Shown in pieces: positions 44,366-55,545 of a stretch of DNA of 64,000 bases (position 1 is the first letter of the stretch; the number at the start of each line of letters is the position of its first letter). The notes beneath the pieces were generated by a model that saw only the letters and a program-made list of their open reading frames with translations, made no database searches and had not been told where the DNA came from. Source of the stretch: an uncultured Pelagibacteraceae bacterium (GTDB taxonomy: Bacteria > Pseudomonadota > Alphaproteobacteria > Pelagibacterales > Pelagibacteraceae); NCBI GenBank assembly GCA_902589315.1, contig CACISK010000003.1, positions 1 through 64,000 on the forward strand, in the 5' to 3' direction. The position numbers and the translations under genes were made by a program.

Positions 44366-46276
44366 ATGCAGAATTATAAATATTTAAATAATATTAATTT
44401 TCCTACGGATATAAAAAAACTCAATAATGGAGAATTAAAAGTTCTATCAGATGAAGTAAGAAGAGAGATGATTGATGCTGTCTCAAAAACAGGTGGTCAT
44501 CTAGGTGCAGGTTTAGGTGTTGTAGAATTAACTGTAGCACTTCATCATGTTTTTGACACTCCAAAAGACAAATTGATATGGGATGTTGGACATCAATCAT
44601 ACCCTCATAAAATTTTAACAGGAAGAAAAGATAAAATAAGAACTTTAAGACAGGGAAGTGGTTTATCTGGTTTTACAAAGAGATCAGAAAGTGAATTTGA
44701 CCCCTTTGGTGCAGCTCATAGTTCTACTTCTATTTCTGCTGGACTTGGTATTGCAACAGCGAATAAATTATCAAATAAATCAGATCAGGTTATAGCAGTT
44801 ATTGGTGACGGTGCCATGAGTGCAGGAATGGCATATGAGGCTATGAATAATGCTGGAGACTCAAAAACTAAAATGATCGTAATTTTGAATGACAATGATA
44901 TGTCAATTGCAAAACCAGTTGGTGCAATGAAATCTTACCTTGCTAAAATTTTTTCAGGTAAGATTTATTTTAGTTTAAGAGAAACGGTTAAAATGATTAT
45001 TTCATCCTTTTCGAAAAGATTTAGCAAAAAGGCTGGAAAGGCTGAAGATTTTTTTAGATCGGCTGTCACAGGTGGTACATTATTTAATTCATTAGGTTTT
45101 TATTATGTTGGTCCAATTGATGGGCATGATTTAGATGTTTTATTGCCAATTTTAAAAAATGCAAAAGAAAGTAATCATAATGGTCCAATACTAATTCATA
45201 TAAAAACTCAAAAAGGCAAAGGATATAGTTTTGCTGAAAAATCTGATGATAAGTATCACGGAGTGACAAAATTTGATGTTCAAACTGGAGTTCAACAAAA
45301 ATCAATAACTAAGGCTCCTGCTTTTACAAAGGTATTTGCAAATACATTAATACAGCATGCAAAGAAAGACAGTAAAATTGTAGGTATAACTGCAGCTATG
45401 CCGTCTGGGACAGGAATGGACGCATTTATTAAAGTTTTCCCGGATAGAACTTTTGATGTTGGAATTGCCGAACAACATGCTGTTACTTTTGCTGCAGGTT
45501 TAGCCACAGAAGGTTATAAGCCTTATGCAGCAATTTATTCAACATTTTTACAAAGAGCTTATGATCAGGTAGTTCATGACGTTGCAATTCAAAGTTTACC
45601 AGTAAGATTTGCAATTGATAGAGCTGGTTTAGTAGGTGCCGATGGAGCGACTCATGCGGGTTCTTTTGATATTACATATTTATCAACCTTACCCAATTTT
45701 ATTGTTATGGCAGCAAGTGATGAGGCAGAATTAGTAAGAATGGTTAACACGTCAGTAGATATTAATAATCAACCGTGTGCATTTAGATATCCAAGGGGAA
45801 ATGGAGTAGGTTTAGAATTACCCGATATCAACGAAAAAATCGACATAGGAAAAGGAAGAGTTATAAGAGAAGGAAAGAAAGTTGCTTTAGTAAGTTTTGG
45901 AAACAGATTAAAAGAATGTTTATTGGCTGAAGAAAGTTTAAAAAAAATGGGAATTAAACCCACAATTATAGATGCTAGATTTGCAAAACCTTTGGATGAA
46001 AATCTCATGTGGCAAGTTGCAACAAATCATGAAGTACTAATTACATTGGAAGAAGGTTCTATTGGAGGTTTTGGAGCCCATTTAAATCATTTTTTAAATG
46101 AAAAGAATTTATTAGATAATAATTTAAAATTTAGATCAATGATTTTGCCTGATAAATTTTTAGACCAAGATAAACCAGAAGAAATGTATAAAGAAGCTGG
46201 TTTAGATGCTAAATCTATTGAAGTGAAAGTTTTAGAAACTTTAAATTCCAAAGTTGTAATTAAAAAAACGAATTAA
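44366..46276 (+). CDS. dxs: 1-deoxy-D-xylulose-5-phosphate synthase
   Basis: First step of the MEP pathway: pyruvate plus glyceraldehyde 3-phosphate. Seen: [21 protein letters not shown] near 44-64, [15 protein letters not shown] near 72-86, the ThDP motif [18 protein letters not shown] near 151-168, and the C-terminal [16 protein letters not shown] near 366. 636 residues, full length. Convergent with aroC by a 4-base overlap. Confidence 0.97.
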   Translation: MQNYKYLNNINFPTDIKKLNNGELKVLSDEVRREMIDAVSKTGGHLGAGLGVVELTVALHHVFDTPKDKLIWDVGHQSYPHKILTGRKDKIRTLRQGSGLSGFTKRSESEFDPFGAAHSSTSISAGLGIATANKLSNKSDQVIAVIGDGAMSAGMAYEAMNNAGDSKTKMIVILNDNDMSIAKPVGAMKSYLAKIFSGKIYFSLRETVKMIISSFSKRFSKKAGKAEDFFRSAVTGGTLFNSLGFYYVGPIDGHDLDVLLPILKNAKESNHNGPILIHIKTQKGKGYSFAEKSDDKYHGVTKFDVQTGVQQKSITKAPAFTKVFANTLIQHAKKDSKIVGITAAMPSGTGMDAFIKVFPDRTFDVGIAEQHAVTFAAGLATEGYKPYAAIYSTFLQRAYDQVVHDVAIQSLPVRFAIDRAGLVGADGATHAGSFDITYLSTLPNFIVMAASDEAELVRMVNTSVDINNQPCAFRYPRGNGVGLELPDINEKIDIGKGRVIREGKKVALVSFGNRLKECLLAEESLKKMGIKPTIIDARFAKPLDENLMWQVATNHEVLITLEEGSIGGFGAHLNHFLNEKNLLDNNLKFRSMILPDKFLDQDKPEEMYKEAGLDAKSIEVKVLETLNSKVVIKKTN

Positions 46277-47358
46277 TTTCCACATTGAGCTTTATTCATT
46301 AAGTAGTGATCAAGGATTACGCAATGCATCATTGCTTCACCTATAGGTACTGCCCTAATACCTACGCAAGGATCATGTCTACCTGTGACTGAAATTGATG
46401 TATTTTTTCCAAATTTATTAATTGTTTTTCTTTGAGAAAGAATTGATGAAGTCGGTTTTACTGCAAATGAAACTATTATTTCTTGTCCACTAGAAATTCC
46501 TCCTAAAATTCCTCCAGCATTATTTGATTTAAATTTTGTTTTCTCTCCTTTTTGAGACATTTCATCAGAATTTTGTTCACCAGAGAGTTGAGCAGAGTTC
46601 ATTCCTGATCCTATGTTTACTCCTTTTACAGCGTTAATACTCATCATAGCTGATGCCAAATCCATATCTAATTTAGAATAAATTGGAGCTCCCAATCCGA
46701 CAGGCACACCTCTTGCTCTTACTTCAATAACAGCCCCACATGATGAGCCAGCTTTTCTTATTCCAAGTAAATATTTTTCCCATAATTTTAAAACTGTTTT
46801 ATCAGGACAAAATAAAGGATTTTTTGCAATGAATTTGTCATTCCATTTTTCTGTGTCACATCCTAGTATTCCTAAGTGTGTTACTGCTCCAATTACACTG
46901 TATTTTTTTCCGATAATTTTTTCCAAAACTTGTTTTGCTATTGCCCCCGCTGCTACTCTTGATGCAGTCTCTCTTGCTGACTGTCTGCCTCCACCTCTAT
47001 AATCTCTAATTCCATATTTTTTAAAATATGTGTAATCAGCATGACCAGGTCTAAATTTATCTTTAATATTTTTATAATCCTTAGATCGCATATCTTTATT
47101 GAAGATAATCATTGAGATAGGCGTACCTGTTGTTTTGCCCTCAAATGTTCCTGATAAAATTTCAACTTTATCATCCTCTTTTCTTTGAGTTGTGAATTTA
47201 GATTGACCAGGCTTTCTTTTATTTAATTCTAACTGAATGTCTTTGATATTAAGCTTAATATTTGGAGGACATCCATCAACAACACACCCTATTGCTGGAC
47301 CATGAGACTCACCCCATGTAGTAAATCGAAAAAATTTTCCAAATGTATTAAAAGACAT
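46273..47358 (-). CDS. aroC: Chorismate synthase
   Basis: Last step of the shikimate pathway using reduced FMN. Seen: N-terminal [23 protein letters not shown] near 10-32, [14 protein letters not shown] near 102-115, [20 protein letters not shown] near 119-138, and the C-terminal [17 protein letters not shown] near 328-344. 361 residues. Divergent from pdxH with a 32-base gap. Confidence 0.97.
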   Translation of the reverse strand: MSFNTFGKFFRFTTWGESHGPAIGCVVDGCPPNIKLNIKDIQLELNKRKPGQSKFTTQRKEDDKVEILSGTFEGKTTGTPISMIIFNKDMRSKDYKNIKDKFRPGHADYTYFKKYGIRDYRGGGRQSARETASRVAAGAIAKQVLEKIIGKKYSVIGAVTHLGILGCDTEKWNDKFIAKNPLFCPDKTVLKLWEKYLLGIRKAGSSCGAVIEVRARGVPVGLGAPIYSKLDMDLASAMMSINAVKGVNIGSGMNSAQLSGEQNSDEMSQKGEKTKFKSNNAGGILGGISSGQEIIVSFAVKPTSSILSQRKTINKFGKNTSISVTGRHDPCVGIRAVPIGEAMMHCVILDHYLMNKAQCGN

Positions 47359-47390
47359 TATATTATTATATAAATTATTTTGGTTAAATT

Positions 47391-48014
47391 ATGAACGAAA
47401 AAAATTCTTTAGGATTAGATAAATGCTTTCTTGAACTTGATAATCCAATACTATTATTCACTGAATGGTATAAAGAGGCAAAGAAAAATGAAATTAATGA
47501 TCCAAATGCATTAGCACTAGGCACTATTGACAAAAGAGGTTATCCAAATGTAAGAATGGTATTGCTCAAAGACTATGGAGAGGACGGGTTTGTCTTTTAC
47601 ACTAACTTTAATAGCAATAAAGGAAATTCTATAAAGCAGAATCCAAATATTTCAATGTGCTTTCATTGGAAAAGTTTACTCAGACAAATCCGTATAGTTG
47701 GAACTGCTGAAAAAGTTTCAGATGATGAAGCGGATAGTTATTATAATTCCAGAAGTTATGGAAGTAGAATTGGTGCATGGGCCTCGAATCAAAGCTCAAT
47801 TTTAAAAGATAGAGAAGAACTAAACCAATCAATAAAAAAATTCAAAGATCTCTATAAAGATGAAAATAATGTTCCAAGACCTGATCATTGGTCGGGCTGG
47901 AGGTTAAAACACCACGAAATTGAGTTTTGGTTAGATGGTGAAAATAGAATTCACGAAAGATTAAAATATATTAAAGAAGATAATGCTTGGAAAAAAATTC
48001 TCTTATCACCTTAA
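47391..48014 (+). CDS. pdxH: Pyridoxamine 5'-phosphate oxidase
   Basis: FMN enzyme that forms pyridoxal 5'-phosphate in synthesis and salvage. Seen: NVRMVLLKDYGEDGFVFYTN (about 54-73), the FMN-binding NSNKG segment, FHWKSLLRQIRIVGTAEKV near 92-110, and the C-terminal signature PDHWSGWRLKHHEIEFW near 164-180. 207 residues. Convergent with ispB, overlapping by 4 bases. Confidence 0.95.
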   Translation: MNEKNSLGLDKCFLELDNPILLFTEWYKEAKKNEINDPNALALGTIDKRGYPNVRMVLLKDYGEDGFVFYTNFNSNKGNSIKQNPNISMCFHWKSLLRQIRIVGTAEKVSDDEADSYYNSRSYGSRIGAWASNQSSILKDREELNQSIKKFKDLYKDENNVPRPDHWSGWRLKHHEIEFWLDGENRIHERLKYIKEDNAWKKILLSP

Positions 48015-49024
48015 AATTTTCTATTAATACTAAAAGCAGTTAAATTTTTAAGTATAGTTTTTTCTTCACAATCTTGAAATATACTTAATGAATTTGATGC
48101 TAAACTTATATAGTGTTCCGCTTTTTTGTAACACTCGTTAATTATATTATATTTTTTTACTAACTTAAGCACATAGTCAAATTGTTCTTTAGATCTGATA
48201 TTTTGTTCAAATATTTTTTTTAAAACTAATTTTTCATCTGAAGACAATTTTTGATTTAATAGAATAATTGGGAGAGTTACCTTGCCCTCAAAAAAATCTT
48301 TCCCTATCTCTTTACCAAACATTTTTAATTCTGAGTTATAGTCAAGTGTGTCATCTGCAATCTGGAATGTTAATCCAAGGTTCTTTCCATAGAATTCTAG
48401 TGCATCTTTAAATTTATTGCCTTTATAGGTAATTATCGATCCAACTTTTGAAGATGCTGAAAATAAAGCTGCTGTTTTAGAAGAAATTATATTCAGATAT
48501 GTTTCTTCTAACATATCAGAGTCACCTTTATGTTGTAACTGCAAAACTTCTCCTTGAGCAATAGTTGATGATGTAGAAGATAAAAGTTTTAATACTTCAA
48601 TACTTCCATCCTCAACCATCATTTCAAAACATCTGCTTAATAAATAGTCCCCAACAAGAATTGATGACTGATTTCCCCAAATTTTATTTGTAGTTTTTTT
48701 TCCCCTTCTTAAATCTGCGCTGTCAATTACATCATCATGCATAAGAGTTGCTGCGTGTATAAGTTCAACACATGCAGCTAGGTTCACATCTCTACTACCT
48801 TTTGAATATCCACACAATTTAGCACACTCCAAAGTAATTAATGCTCTTAATCTTTTACCTCCACTAGTCATGTGGTAAGCTGTCATTTCTTTAACAAGCT
48901 CAACCTTACTATCTAATTTGTAAGAAATTTTGTCTTCAACTAAACTTAGTTTTTCATCAACAGAATTTACTAAATCTGTATATGCATTAGTTATTTGCTT
49001 TTTTAATTGAACTACTGAACCCAT
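48011..49024 (-). CDS. ispB: Polyprenyl (octaprenyl-type) diphosphate synthase
   Basis: Makes the long side chain of ubiquinone. Seen: the two Asp-rich motifs, LMHDDVIDSADLRRG near 92-106 and FQIADDTLDYNS near 220-231; the residues before the first motif (ELIHAATLM) are of the long-chain type. 337 residues, longer than IspA. Divergent from the sohB operon across a 108-base gap that holds a promoter. Chain length is not readable here with certainty. Confidence 0.93.
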   Translation of the reverse strand: MGSVVQLKKQITNAYTDLVNSVDEKLSLVEDKISYKLDSKVELVKEMTAYHMTSGGKRLRALITLECAKLCGYSKGSRDVNLAACVELIHAATLMHDDVIDSADLRRGKKTTNKIWGNQSSILVGDYLLSRCFEMMVEDGSIEVLKLLSSTSSTIAQGEVLQLQHKGDSDMLEETYLNIISSKTAALFSASSKVGSIITYKGNKFKDALEFYGKNLGLTFQIADDTLDYNSELKMFGKEIGKDFFEGKVTLPIILLNQKLSSDEKLVLKKIFEQNIRSKEQFDYVLKLVKKYNIINECYKKAEHYISLASNSLSIFQDCEEKTILKNLTAFSINRKF

Positions 49025-49066
49025 AAATCCAAAATATTACATTAAGTTTATTAATATACTTATCAA

Positions 49067-49094
49067 TTGACGCACCTATTTCTTCAACTATAAG
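49067..49094 (+). promoter_or_regulatory. Sigma-70-type promoter of the sohB-glyQS-ppdK operon
   Basis: TTGACG at 49067-49072 and TATAAG at 49089-49094 with a 16-base spacer, in the gap between ispB and sohB. A start at about 49101 would leave a 32-base leader. The boxes match the 5S rRNA promoter at 10421 in nearly every position, including the spacer. Confidence 0.6.
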
Positions 49095-49132
49095 TAGCTT
49101 TATAATTAAGTAAAACTTTTATAATCATTTGT

Positions 49133-49939
49133 ATGTTTTCATTTTTTAAAAAAAAAAAAATTGTTAGTCATTTAAGACTTACCGGCGTAATTGGAAATGT
49201 TGGAAAGTTTAAACAAGGAATAGAATATTCCTCTCAAGAAGAAATGATAAAAAAAGCTTTTTCAGTAAAAAAAGCAGAGGCTGTTGCAATTTCAATTAAC
49301 TCACCAGGTGGTTCACCCGTTCAATCACATCTAATATATAAATTTATTAGAGAACAATCTAAGAAATACAAAAAAAAAGTAATAATTTTTGCGGAAGATG
49401 TTGCTGCATCCGGAGGCTATCTAATTGCATGCGCAGGTGATGAGATTTATGCTAATGCAAGTTCTATAATCGGATCAATAGGAGTGATTTACTCTTCTTT
49501 TGGTTTTAAAGATTTAATTCAAAAAATTGGGGTACAAAGAAGGGTTTATACAGCTGGAAAAAATAAAAGTACTCTAGATCCTTTTTTAGACGAGAAAGAA
49601 GAGGACATTCAAAGATTAAAAAATATTCAACTGGAACTTCACCAAGAATTTATTAATGTTGTAGAGGAAAGTAGATCAACAAAACTGAACAAAACTGATG
49701 TTGAACTTTTTTCTGGAGAATTTTGGTCTGGCAAAACATCCTTAAAACTCGGTTTGATAGATGGAATAGGAAATGCAGAACAGATATTGAGAGAAAAATT
49801 TGGTGAAGATGTTGAAATTAAAAAATTTGAAAAGTCTAAAGGATGGCTTGCCAAAAAACTTTCGTCTTCAGAAGACCATGCAGATAAATTGATAAGTGTT
49901 TTAGAAGAAAGATCTATTTGGCAAAAATATGGTTTCTAA
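49133..49939 (+). CDS. sohB: S49 family serine peptidase (SohB/SppA type)
   Basis: Signal-peptide peptidase family, 268 residues, a single S49 domain. Seen: GVIGNVGKF near the N terminus, [14 protein letters not shown] near 56-69, [21 protein letters not shown] near 86-106 with the catalytic Ser in ASGGY, and [15 protein letters not shown] near 113. No clear transmembrane anchor is visible, so it may be cytoplasmic or periplasmic by another route. Its end overlaps glyQ by 11 bases. Confidence 0.85.
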   Translation: MFSFFKKKKIVSHLRLTGVIGNVGKFKQGIEYSSQEEMIKKAFSVKKAEAVAISINSPGGSPVQSHLIYKFIREQSKKYKKKVIIFAEDVAASGGYLIACAGDEIYANASSIIGSIGVIYSSFGFKDLIQKIGVQRRVYTAGKNKSTLDPFLDEKEEDIQRLKNIQLELHQEFINVVEESRSTKLNKTDVELFSGEFWSGKTSLKLGLIDGIGNAEQILREKFGEDVEIKKFEKSKGWLAKKLSSSEDHADKLISVLEERSIWQKYGF

Positions 49940-50813
49940 AAAAAAAACAAAAAATCCAAAATCATTTATCTCTTTTCAGGATACAATTTTAAATCTTCAA
50001 AAGTTTTGGTCAAAAAAAGGTTGCGTTATTTTACAACCTTATGATTTAGAAGTTGGAGCAGGAACATTTCACCCAGCAACAACTCTAAGATCATTAGGTT
50101 CTAAACCATGGAAAACAGCTTATGTTCAACCATCAAGAAGACCAACAGATGGAAGGTATGGAGAAAATCCTAATCGTTTACAACACTACTATCAATTTCA
50201 AGTTTTAATAAAACCTTCACCAAAAGATATTAAAAAAATGTACCTTAATAGCCTATCATCAGTAGGTATTAAATACGAAGAGCACGATATCAGATTTGTA
50301 GAGGATGATTGGGAAAGTCCAACCTTAGGTGCTGCCGGTCTTGGATGGGAAGTATGGTGTGATGGTATGGAAGTTACTCAATTTACTTATTTTCAACAAA
50401 TGGCAGGGATGGAATGCAATCCAATATCTGTTGAAATTACTTATGGTTTAGAGAGATTATGTATGTTTATTCAAGGCAAAAAAAATGTTTTTGATTTAAT
50501 TTGGAATGATGAAGGAGTTTTATACAAAGATGTTTTTTATCAAGCTGAAAAAGAATTTTCAGCCTATAATTTTGATTATGCAAACACAGATAAATTATTT
50601 AAGATTTTTGATATGCTCGAAGAAGAAGCAAAATCATTAATTGAAAAGAAAATTTCTCTTCCAGCATATGATCAATGTTTAAAATCAAGTCACGTGTTCA
50701 ATATTTTAGATGCTAGAGGAGTTATAAGTGTTGCTCAAAGAGCAGAATATATCGCAAGGATAAGAGATCTAACAAGAGAAATTGGAAAAATTTGGGTAGA
50801 AACACAAAATTAA
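49929..50813 (+). CDS. glyQ: Glycyl-tRNA synthetase, alpha subunit
   Basis: Catalytic subunit of the bacterial alpha2-beta2 enzyme. Seen: [24 protein letters not shown] (about 15-38), the class II motif 2-like [20 protein letters not shown] near 65-84, and [12 protein letters not shown] near 150. 294 residues. It overlaps sohB by 11 bases, and glyS starts one base after its stop. Confidence 0.97.
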   Translation: MVSKKKTKNPKSFISFQDTILNLQKFWSKKGCVILQPYDLEVGAGTFHPATTLRSLGSKPWKTAYVQPSRRPTDGRYGENPNRLQHYYQFQVLIKPSPKDIKKMYLNSLSSVGIKYEEHDIRFVEDDWESPTLGAAGLGWEVWCDGMEVTQFTYFQQMAGMECNPISVEITYGLERLCMFIQGKKNVFDLIWNDEGVLYKDVFYQAEKEFSAYNFDYANTDKLFKIFDMLEEEAKSLIEKKISLPAYDQCLKSSHVFNILDARGVISVAQRAEYIARIRDLTREIGKIWVETQN

Positions 50814-50814
50814 A

Positions 50815-52878
50815 ATGTCTGAATTTTTCCTTGAATTATTTAGTGAAGAAATACCTTCCAGATTACAAATCAATGCTAGAAATGATTTAACACAAATTTT
50901 TAAAAAATTTTTTGATGATAATGAAATTATAGTTAAAGGTAAAATTAATACTTATTCAACTCCAAATAGGCTCATTGTTCATATAAATAAGATACCTAAA
51001 GATGTAATAAAAAAAGCAGAGGAAATTAGAGGTCCTAATATAAATGCTCCAGAAAAGGCTTTAGAAGGATTTTTAAAATCCAATAAAATAAGTAAAGAAA
51101 AAGTTTTCAAAAAAAGCACTGAAAAAGGCATATTCTACTTCTATAACAAACCATCACGAAAAATAAAAACATACGATTTATTAAAAGAAAATATTGCAAG
51201 TTTGCTTTTAAAAATTTCATGGAAAAAATCAATGAAATGGGGCAATCATGATTTATATTGGGGAAGACCGTTAAAATCAATATTAGCTTTATTTGATAAA
51301 AAAATAATTGAATTTAAATTAAACCATTTACAGAGTTCAAATAAAACTTTTACAGATAAAGATCTAGAAGATGAAGTAAAAAGTTTTGTTGATTTTAAAT
51401 CTTATATAAAATTTTTTAAACAAAATGGAGTAACAATTGACCAAAATAAAAGGAAAGAATTTATAATTAAAGAAATAAACAAGGTAACTAATCAAAATAA
51501 AATTCATATAAACGTTAATGAAAAACTTATAGACGAAATAATAAATATTGTTGAAAAACCAAAAATTTTAGTATGTGAGTTTAATAAGAAATTTTTAGAA
51601 ATTCCACAAGAAATACTTATTATAACAATGCAACATCACCAGAAATATTTTCCTACATTTGATAGTAAAAACAAAATAACAAATAATTTTATAGTTGTGG
51701 CAGATTGTAAGGACAAAAAAGGATTAGTTAAATTAGGAAATCAAAATGTTGTAGATGCAAGGTTGGCAGATGCGGAATTTTTTTGGAACAGAAATAAGTC
51801 TCAAAATTTAGTTAAACAGGTATCTAGATTGAAGCAAATTAATTATTTTAAAGGATTGGGAAGTTATTTTGATAAAATACAAAGAGTAAGAAAACTAAGC
51901 GGAATAATATCAGATGAACTTTTAATAAGTAAAGAGAAGATAGAAATTGCCTCCTCAATTTGTAAAGTAGATTTGATGTCAGATTTAGTTGGAGAGTTTC
52001 CTGAATTACAAGGTGTGATGGGTGGATACTTTGCAAGAGAGCAAGGTTTTGATGAAGAAATAAGTTTAGCTGTTTCAGAGCATTACTTACCAAGTGGTAT
52101 TGATAGTAAAGTTCCAAAAAAACCATACAGCATAGCATTGTCATTAAGTGACAAAATAGACTCCTTAGTTGGATTTTTTGGAATTAATCTCAAACCAACT
52201 AGTTCAAAAGATCCTTATGCCTTAAGAAGAATGGCAATTAGTTTATTAAGGTTAATAATTGAAAATCAAAAAAAAATAAAATTAAGAGATTTAATAAATT
52301 ATTCAATAAATTTATACAAAGATCAAAATTACTCTTTTGACTCAAAATTGATAAATGATGAATTGGGAGATTTTATTTTAGAAAGATTAAAAAATTATTT
52401 GAAAGAAAAAAATATTAGGTCGGATATTATTGAGTGCTGCACTAATTCATATGGAATAGATGATTTACTAAAAATTTTTAATAAATCATTAAATTTGAAT
52501 AAAAATATTAAAAAAGATTTTGGTCTTGATGTTATTGCAATTTATAAAAGATCTGCAAACATTTTAAATAGCGAAAGTAAATCAAAACTAGAAATTGTAG
52601 GTTCTGCTGATCCTGGTCTCTTTAAAAATGATTATGAAAAAAATCTTTATAAAAAAATACATATTATAAGAAAGTATTTTTCAAGCATAGGTAGAGACGA
52701 GGATTATGATGAAAGTCTTAAAACACTCTCAAGTGCCAAAATAGAGGTTAATGAGTTTTTTGATAATGTAATAGTTAATGATCAAGAAGAAATAATTAAA
52801 AAAAACAGACTAGAACTTTTAAAAATGTTGTGTAAAAGCTTCGATAATTATTTTAACTTTTCTAAAATAGAAGCATAA
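50815..52878 (+). CDS. glyS: Glycyl-tRNA synthetase, beta subunit
   Basis: tRNA-recognition subunit of glycyl-tRNA synthetase. Seen: N-terminal LELFSEEIPSRLQ near 5-17, MQHHQKYFP near 274, VADCKD, RLADAEFFWNRNKSQ near 320, an HD-domain-like segment, and DPYALRR near 464. 687 residues, full length. Starts one base after glyQ. Confidence 0.96.
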   Translation: MSEFFLELFSEEIPSRLQINARNDLTQIFKKFFDDNEIIVKGKINTYSTPNRLIVHINKIPKDVIKKAEEIRGPNINAPEKALEGFLKSNKISKEKVFKKSTEKGIFYFYNKPSRKIKTYDLLKENIASLLLKISWKKSMKWGNHDLYWGRPLKSILALFDKKIIEFKLNHLQSSNKTFTDKDLEDEVKSFVDFKSYIKFFKQNGVTIDQNKRKEFIIKEINKVTNQNKIHINVNEKLIDEIINIVEKPKILVCEFNKKFLEIPQEILIITMQHHQKYFPTFDSKNKITNNFIVVADCKDKKGLVKLGNQNVVDARLADAEFFWNRNKSQNLVKQVSRLKQINYFKGLGSYFDKIQRVRKLSGIISDELLISKEKIEIASSICKVDLMSDLVGEFPELQGVMGGYFAREQGFDEEISLAVSEHYLPSGIDSKVPKKPYSIALSLSDKIDSLVGFFGINLKPTSSKDPYALRRMAISLLRLIIENQKKIKLRDLINYSINLYKDQNYSFDSKLINDELGDFILERLKNYLKEKNIRSDIIECCTNSYGIDDLLKIFNKSLNLNKNIKKDFGLDVIAIYKRSANILNSESKSKLEIVGSADPGLFKNDYEKNLYKKIHIIRKYFSSIGRDEDYDESLKTLSSAKIEVNEFFDNVIVNDQEEIIKKNRLELLKMLCKSFDNYFNFSKIEA

Positions 52879-55536
52879 ATGCCAAAATTAGTATTTAATT
52901 TTAAATCCAAAGACACAAAAAAAATAAAAAACCCAAAAAATATTTTAGGAGGCAAAGGTGCAAATTTATCAGAAATGGGGAGTATGGATTTGCCTGTCCC
53001 ACCTGGATTTACGATTTCTACTGAAGTTTGTGATTTATTTTATAAAAATAAAAAGAAATTAAAGCCTAAAATCATAAATGAAATAAATAAAGAATTAAAA
53101 AATATTGAAAAAGATTCTGGTAAAAAATTTGGAGATTTGAAAAATCCTTTATTATTATCTGTAAGATCTGGCGCAAGAGTATCCATGCCAGGAATGATGG
53201 ATACTATTTTAAATCTTGGACTAAATGACAAAACTGTTATTGCTTTAGCAAATAAAACATCAAATATGAGATTTGCAAAAGATAGTTATAGAAGATTTAT
53301 ACAAATGTATGCAAATGTTGTTATGGGTGTTGAAAGTTATAATTTTGAAGAATTAATTGAAAATTACAAACTTACAAAAGGTGTTTTGCTAGACACTGAT
53401 TTAAATGAAGATGATTGGGACGGATTGATTAAAGATTTTAAAAATATTGTAAAAGAAAAAACAAATAAAAATTTTCCTCAAAATATTAACGAACAATTAA
53501 TAGGTGCAATTAGTGCAGTCTTTTTGTCATGGGAGAGTAATAGAGCAAAGGTCTATAGAAAATTAAATCATATTCCTTCAGAGTGGGGAACTGCAGTAAA
53601 TGTTCAGTCCATGGTTTTTGGCAATATGGGTGATGATTGTGCGACAGGTGTTGTATTTACACGTAATCCATCCAATGGAATGAATGAAATCTATGGCGAA
53701 TATTTAATAAATGCTCAAGGAGAAGATGTTGTTGCAGGAACAAGGACGCCCCAACATATAACTAAGAAAGCTAGAAAAAATGCAAAAGAGACATTTCTTT
53801 CAATGGAAGAGTACATGCCTAGAGTTTTCAAAAATCTGAAAAATATTCTTATAAAACTGGAGAAACATTATAAAGATATGCAGGATGTGGAGTTCACAGT
53901 CGAAAATAATAAGTTGTGGATGTTGCAAACTAGATCAGGAAAAAGAACTGCAAAATCATCAGTCAAAATTGCTGTCGATATGGAAAGAGAAAAACTCATC
54001 ACAAAAAAAGAGGCTGTGCTTAGAGTACAACCAAATTCATTAGACACTTTGCTTCATCCAACTTTAGATGAAACAGCGAATTTAGAAGTAATAGCCAAAG
54101 GCCTTCCAGCTTCGCCCGGAGCAGCTAGTGGAAAAGTAGTATTTACATCTGATGAGGCTGAAAGATTAAATGGAATGATGCAAAATACAATCCTAGTAAG
54201 AGTAGAAACATCACCTGAAGACATAAATGGAATGCATGCAGCTAAAGGAATTCTTACTGCAAGAGGAGGAATGACTAGCCATGCTGCAGTAGTTGCAAGA
54301 GGAATGGGTAGGCCTTGTGTATCTGGTTCAAGCGACATAGAAATAGATTACCAAAAAAAAATTTTTAAAACAAAAAATAATGAAATTAAAGAAGGTGATT
54401 TAATTACAATTGATGGATCAACTGGTAGAATTATGAAAGGAGAAGTTAAAACAGTTAAACCCGAAATTTCAGGAGATTTTTCTAAACTTATGAGTTGGGC
54501 TGATAAATTTAGAAAATTAAAAATTAGAACTAACTCTGAAACACCTCTTGACAGTAAAACTGCTAGAGAATTTGGAGCTGAAGGAATAGGTCTTTGTAGA
54601 ACAGAACATATGTTTTTTGATGAAGAGAGAATTTTATCTGTAAGAGAAATGATTTTATCAAAATCAAAAGAAGATAGGGCTAGGGCTCTAAACAAACTAC
54701 TTCCTTTTCAAAAAAAGGATTTTATTGAAATCTTTAAAATTATGAATGGTCTACCTGTTACAGTTAGGTTATTAGATCCACCGCTTCATGAATTTTTACC
54801 GAAAAATGAAAAAGAAATTAGCGATGTAGCAAATGCTTTAAACATCAAAAGTTCAGAATTAGAGGGTAGAATAACAGAACTTCATGAACAAAATCCAATG
54901 CTCGGTCATAGAGGTTGTAGATTAGGTATATCATTCCCAGAAATATATGAGATGCAGTGTACAGCGATTTTTTATGCTTTAGTTGAATGTAAAAAACTCA
55001 AGATAAAATCTATTATTCCGGAGATCATGATACCTTTGGTATCTACTGAAGCAGAAATAAAAATAATGAAAGATTTAGTAATTAGAGTTGCAAAAGAAGT
55101 TGAAAACAAAACTAAAACAAAACTAAATTTTTTAGTGGGTACAATGATTGAGCTACCAAGAGCAGCAATCAAAGCAGATGATATATCTAGACACGCAGAA
55201 TTCTTTAGTTTTGGAACAAATGACTTAACACAAACAACTTTTGGCATTAGTAGAGATGATAGCGCTAAGTTTTTAAATGATTATATTGATAATAAAATTT
55301 TCGATATTGATCCATTTGTATCTATAGATGACGGAGTAGGAGATTTGATAGAAATAGCAACAAAAAAAGGTAGAAAAGTTAACAAAAAAATCAAACTCGG
55401 TATATGTGGCGAACATGGAGGTGATCCGAAAAGTATCGACTTTTGTGCACGTGCTGGTTTGGATTATGTATCCTGTTCACCTTATAGAGTACCTATTGCA
55501 AGACTGGCTGCCGCTCAAGCTCAATTAAAAAAATAA
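52879..55536 (+). CDS. ppdK: Pyruvate, phosphate dikinase
   Basis: Interconverts pyruvate, ATP and phosphate with phosphoenolpyruvate, AMP and pyrophosphate. Seen: N-terminal ATP-grasp LGGKGANLSEM near 23-33, the swivelling phosphohistidine domain GILTARGGMTSHAAVVARGMGRPCVSG near 456-482 with catalytic His at TSHAA, and the PEP domain with GICGEHGGDP near 838. 885 residues, full length. As a reversible step it can serve gluconeogenesis or glycolysis, tying in with the 16463-22766 cluster. Starts directly after glyS. Confidence 0.97.
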   Translation: MPKLVFNFKSKDTKKIKNPKNILGGKGANLSEMGSMDLPVPPGFTISTEVCDLFYKNKKKLKPKIINEINKELKNIEKDSGKKFGDLKNPLLLSVRSGARVSMPGMMDTILNLGLNDKTVIALANKTSNMRFAKDSYRRFIQMYANVVMGVESYNFEELIENYKLTKGVLLDTDLNEDDWDGLIKDFKNIVKEKTNKNFPQNINEQLIGAISAVFLSWESNRAKVYRKLNHIPSEWGTAVNVQSMVFGNMGDDCATGVVFTRNPSNGMNEIYGEYLINAQGEDVVAGTRTPQHITKKARKNAKETFLSMEEYMPRVFKNLKNILIKLEKHYKDMQDVEFTVENNKLWMLQTRSGKRTAKSSVKIAVDMEREKLITKKEAVLRVQPNSLDTLLHPTLDETANLEVIAKGLPASPGAASGKVVFTSDEAERLNGMMQNTILVRVETSPEDINGMHAAKGILTARGGMTSHAAVVARGMGRPCVSGSSDIEIDYQKKIFKTKNNEIKEGDLITIDGSTGRIMKGEVKTVKPEISGDFSKLMSWADKFRKLKIRTNSETPLDSKTAREFGAEGIGLCRTEHMFFDEERILSVREMILSKSKEDRARALNKLLPFQKKDFIEIFKIMNGLPVTVRLLDPPLHEFLPKNEKEISDVANALNIKSSELEGRITELHEQNPMLGHRGCRLGISFPEIYEMQCTAIFYALVECKKLKIKSIIPEIMIPLVSTEAEIKIMKDLVIRVAKEVENKTKTKLNFLVGTMIELPRAAIKADDISRHAEFFSFGTNDLTQTTFGISRDDSAKFLNDYIDNKIFDIDPFVSIDDGVGDLIEIATKKGRKVNKKIKLGICGEHGGDPKSIDFCARAGLDYVSCSPYRVPIARLAAAQAQLKK

Positions 55537-55545
55537 AATTAAATT

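Noticed and set aside
46273-46276. Possible frameshift at the dxs/aroC end
   Set aside because: Both proteins are full length and the overlap is only the stop codons.
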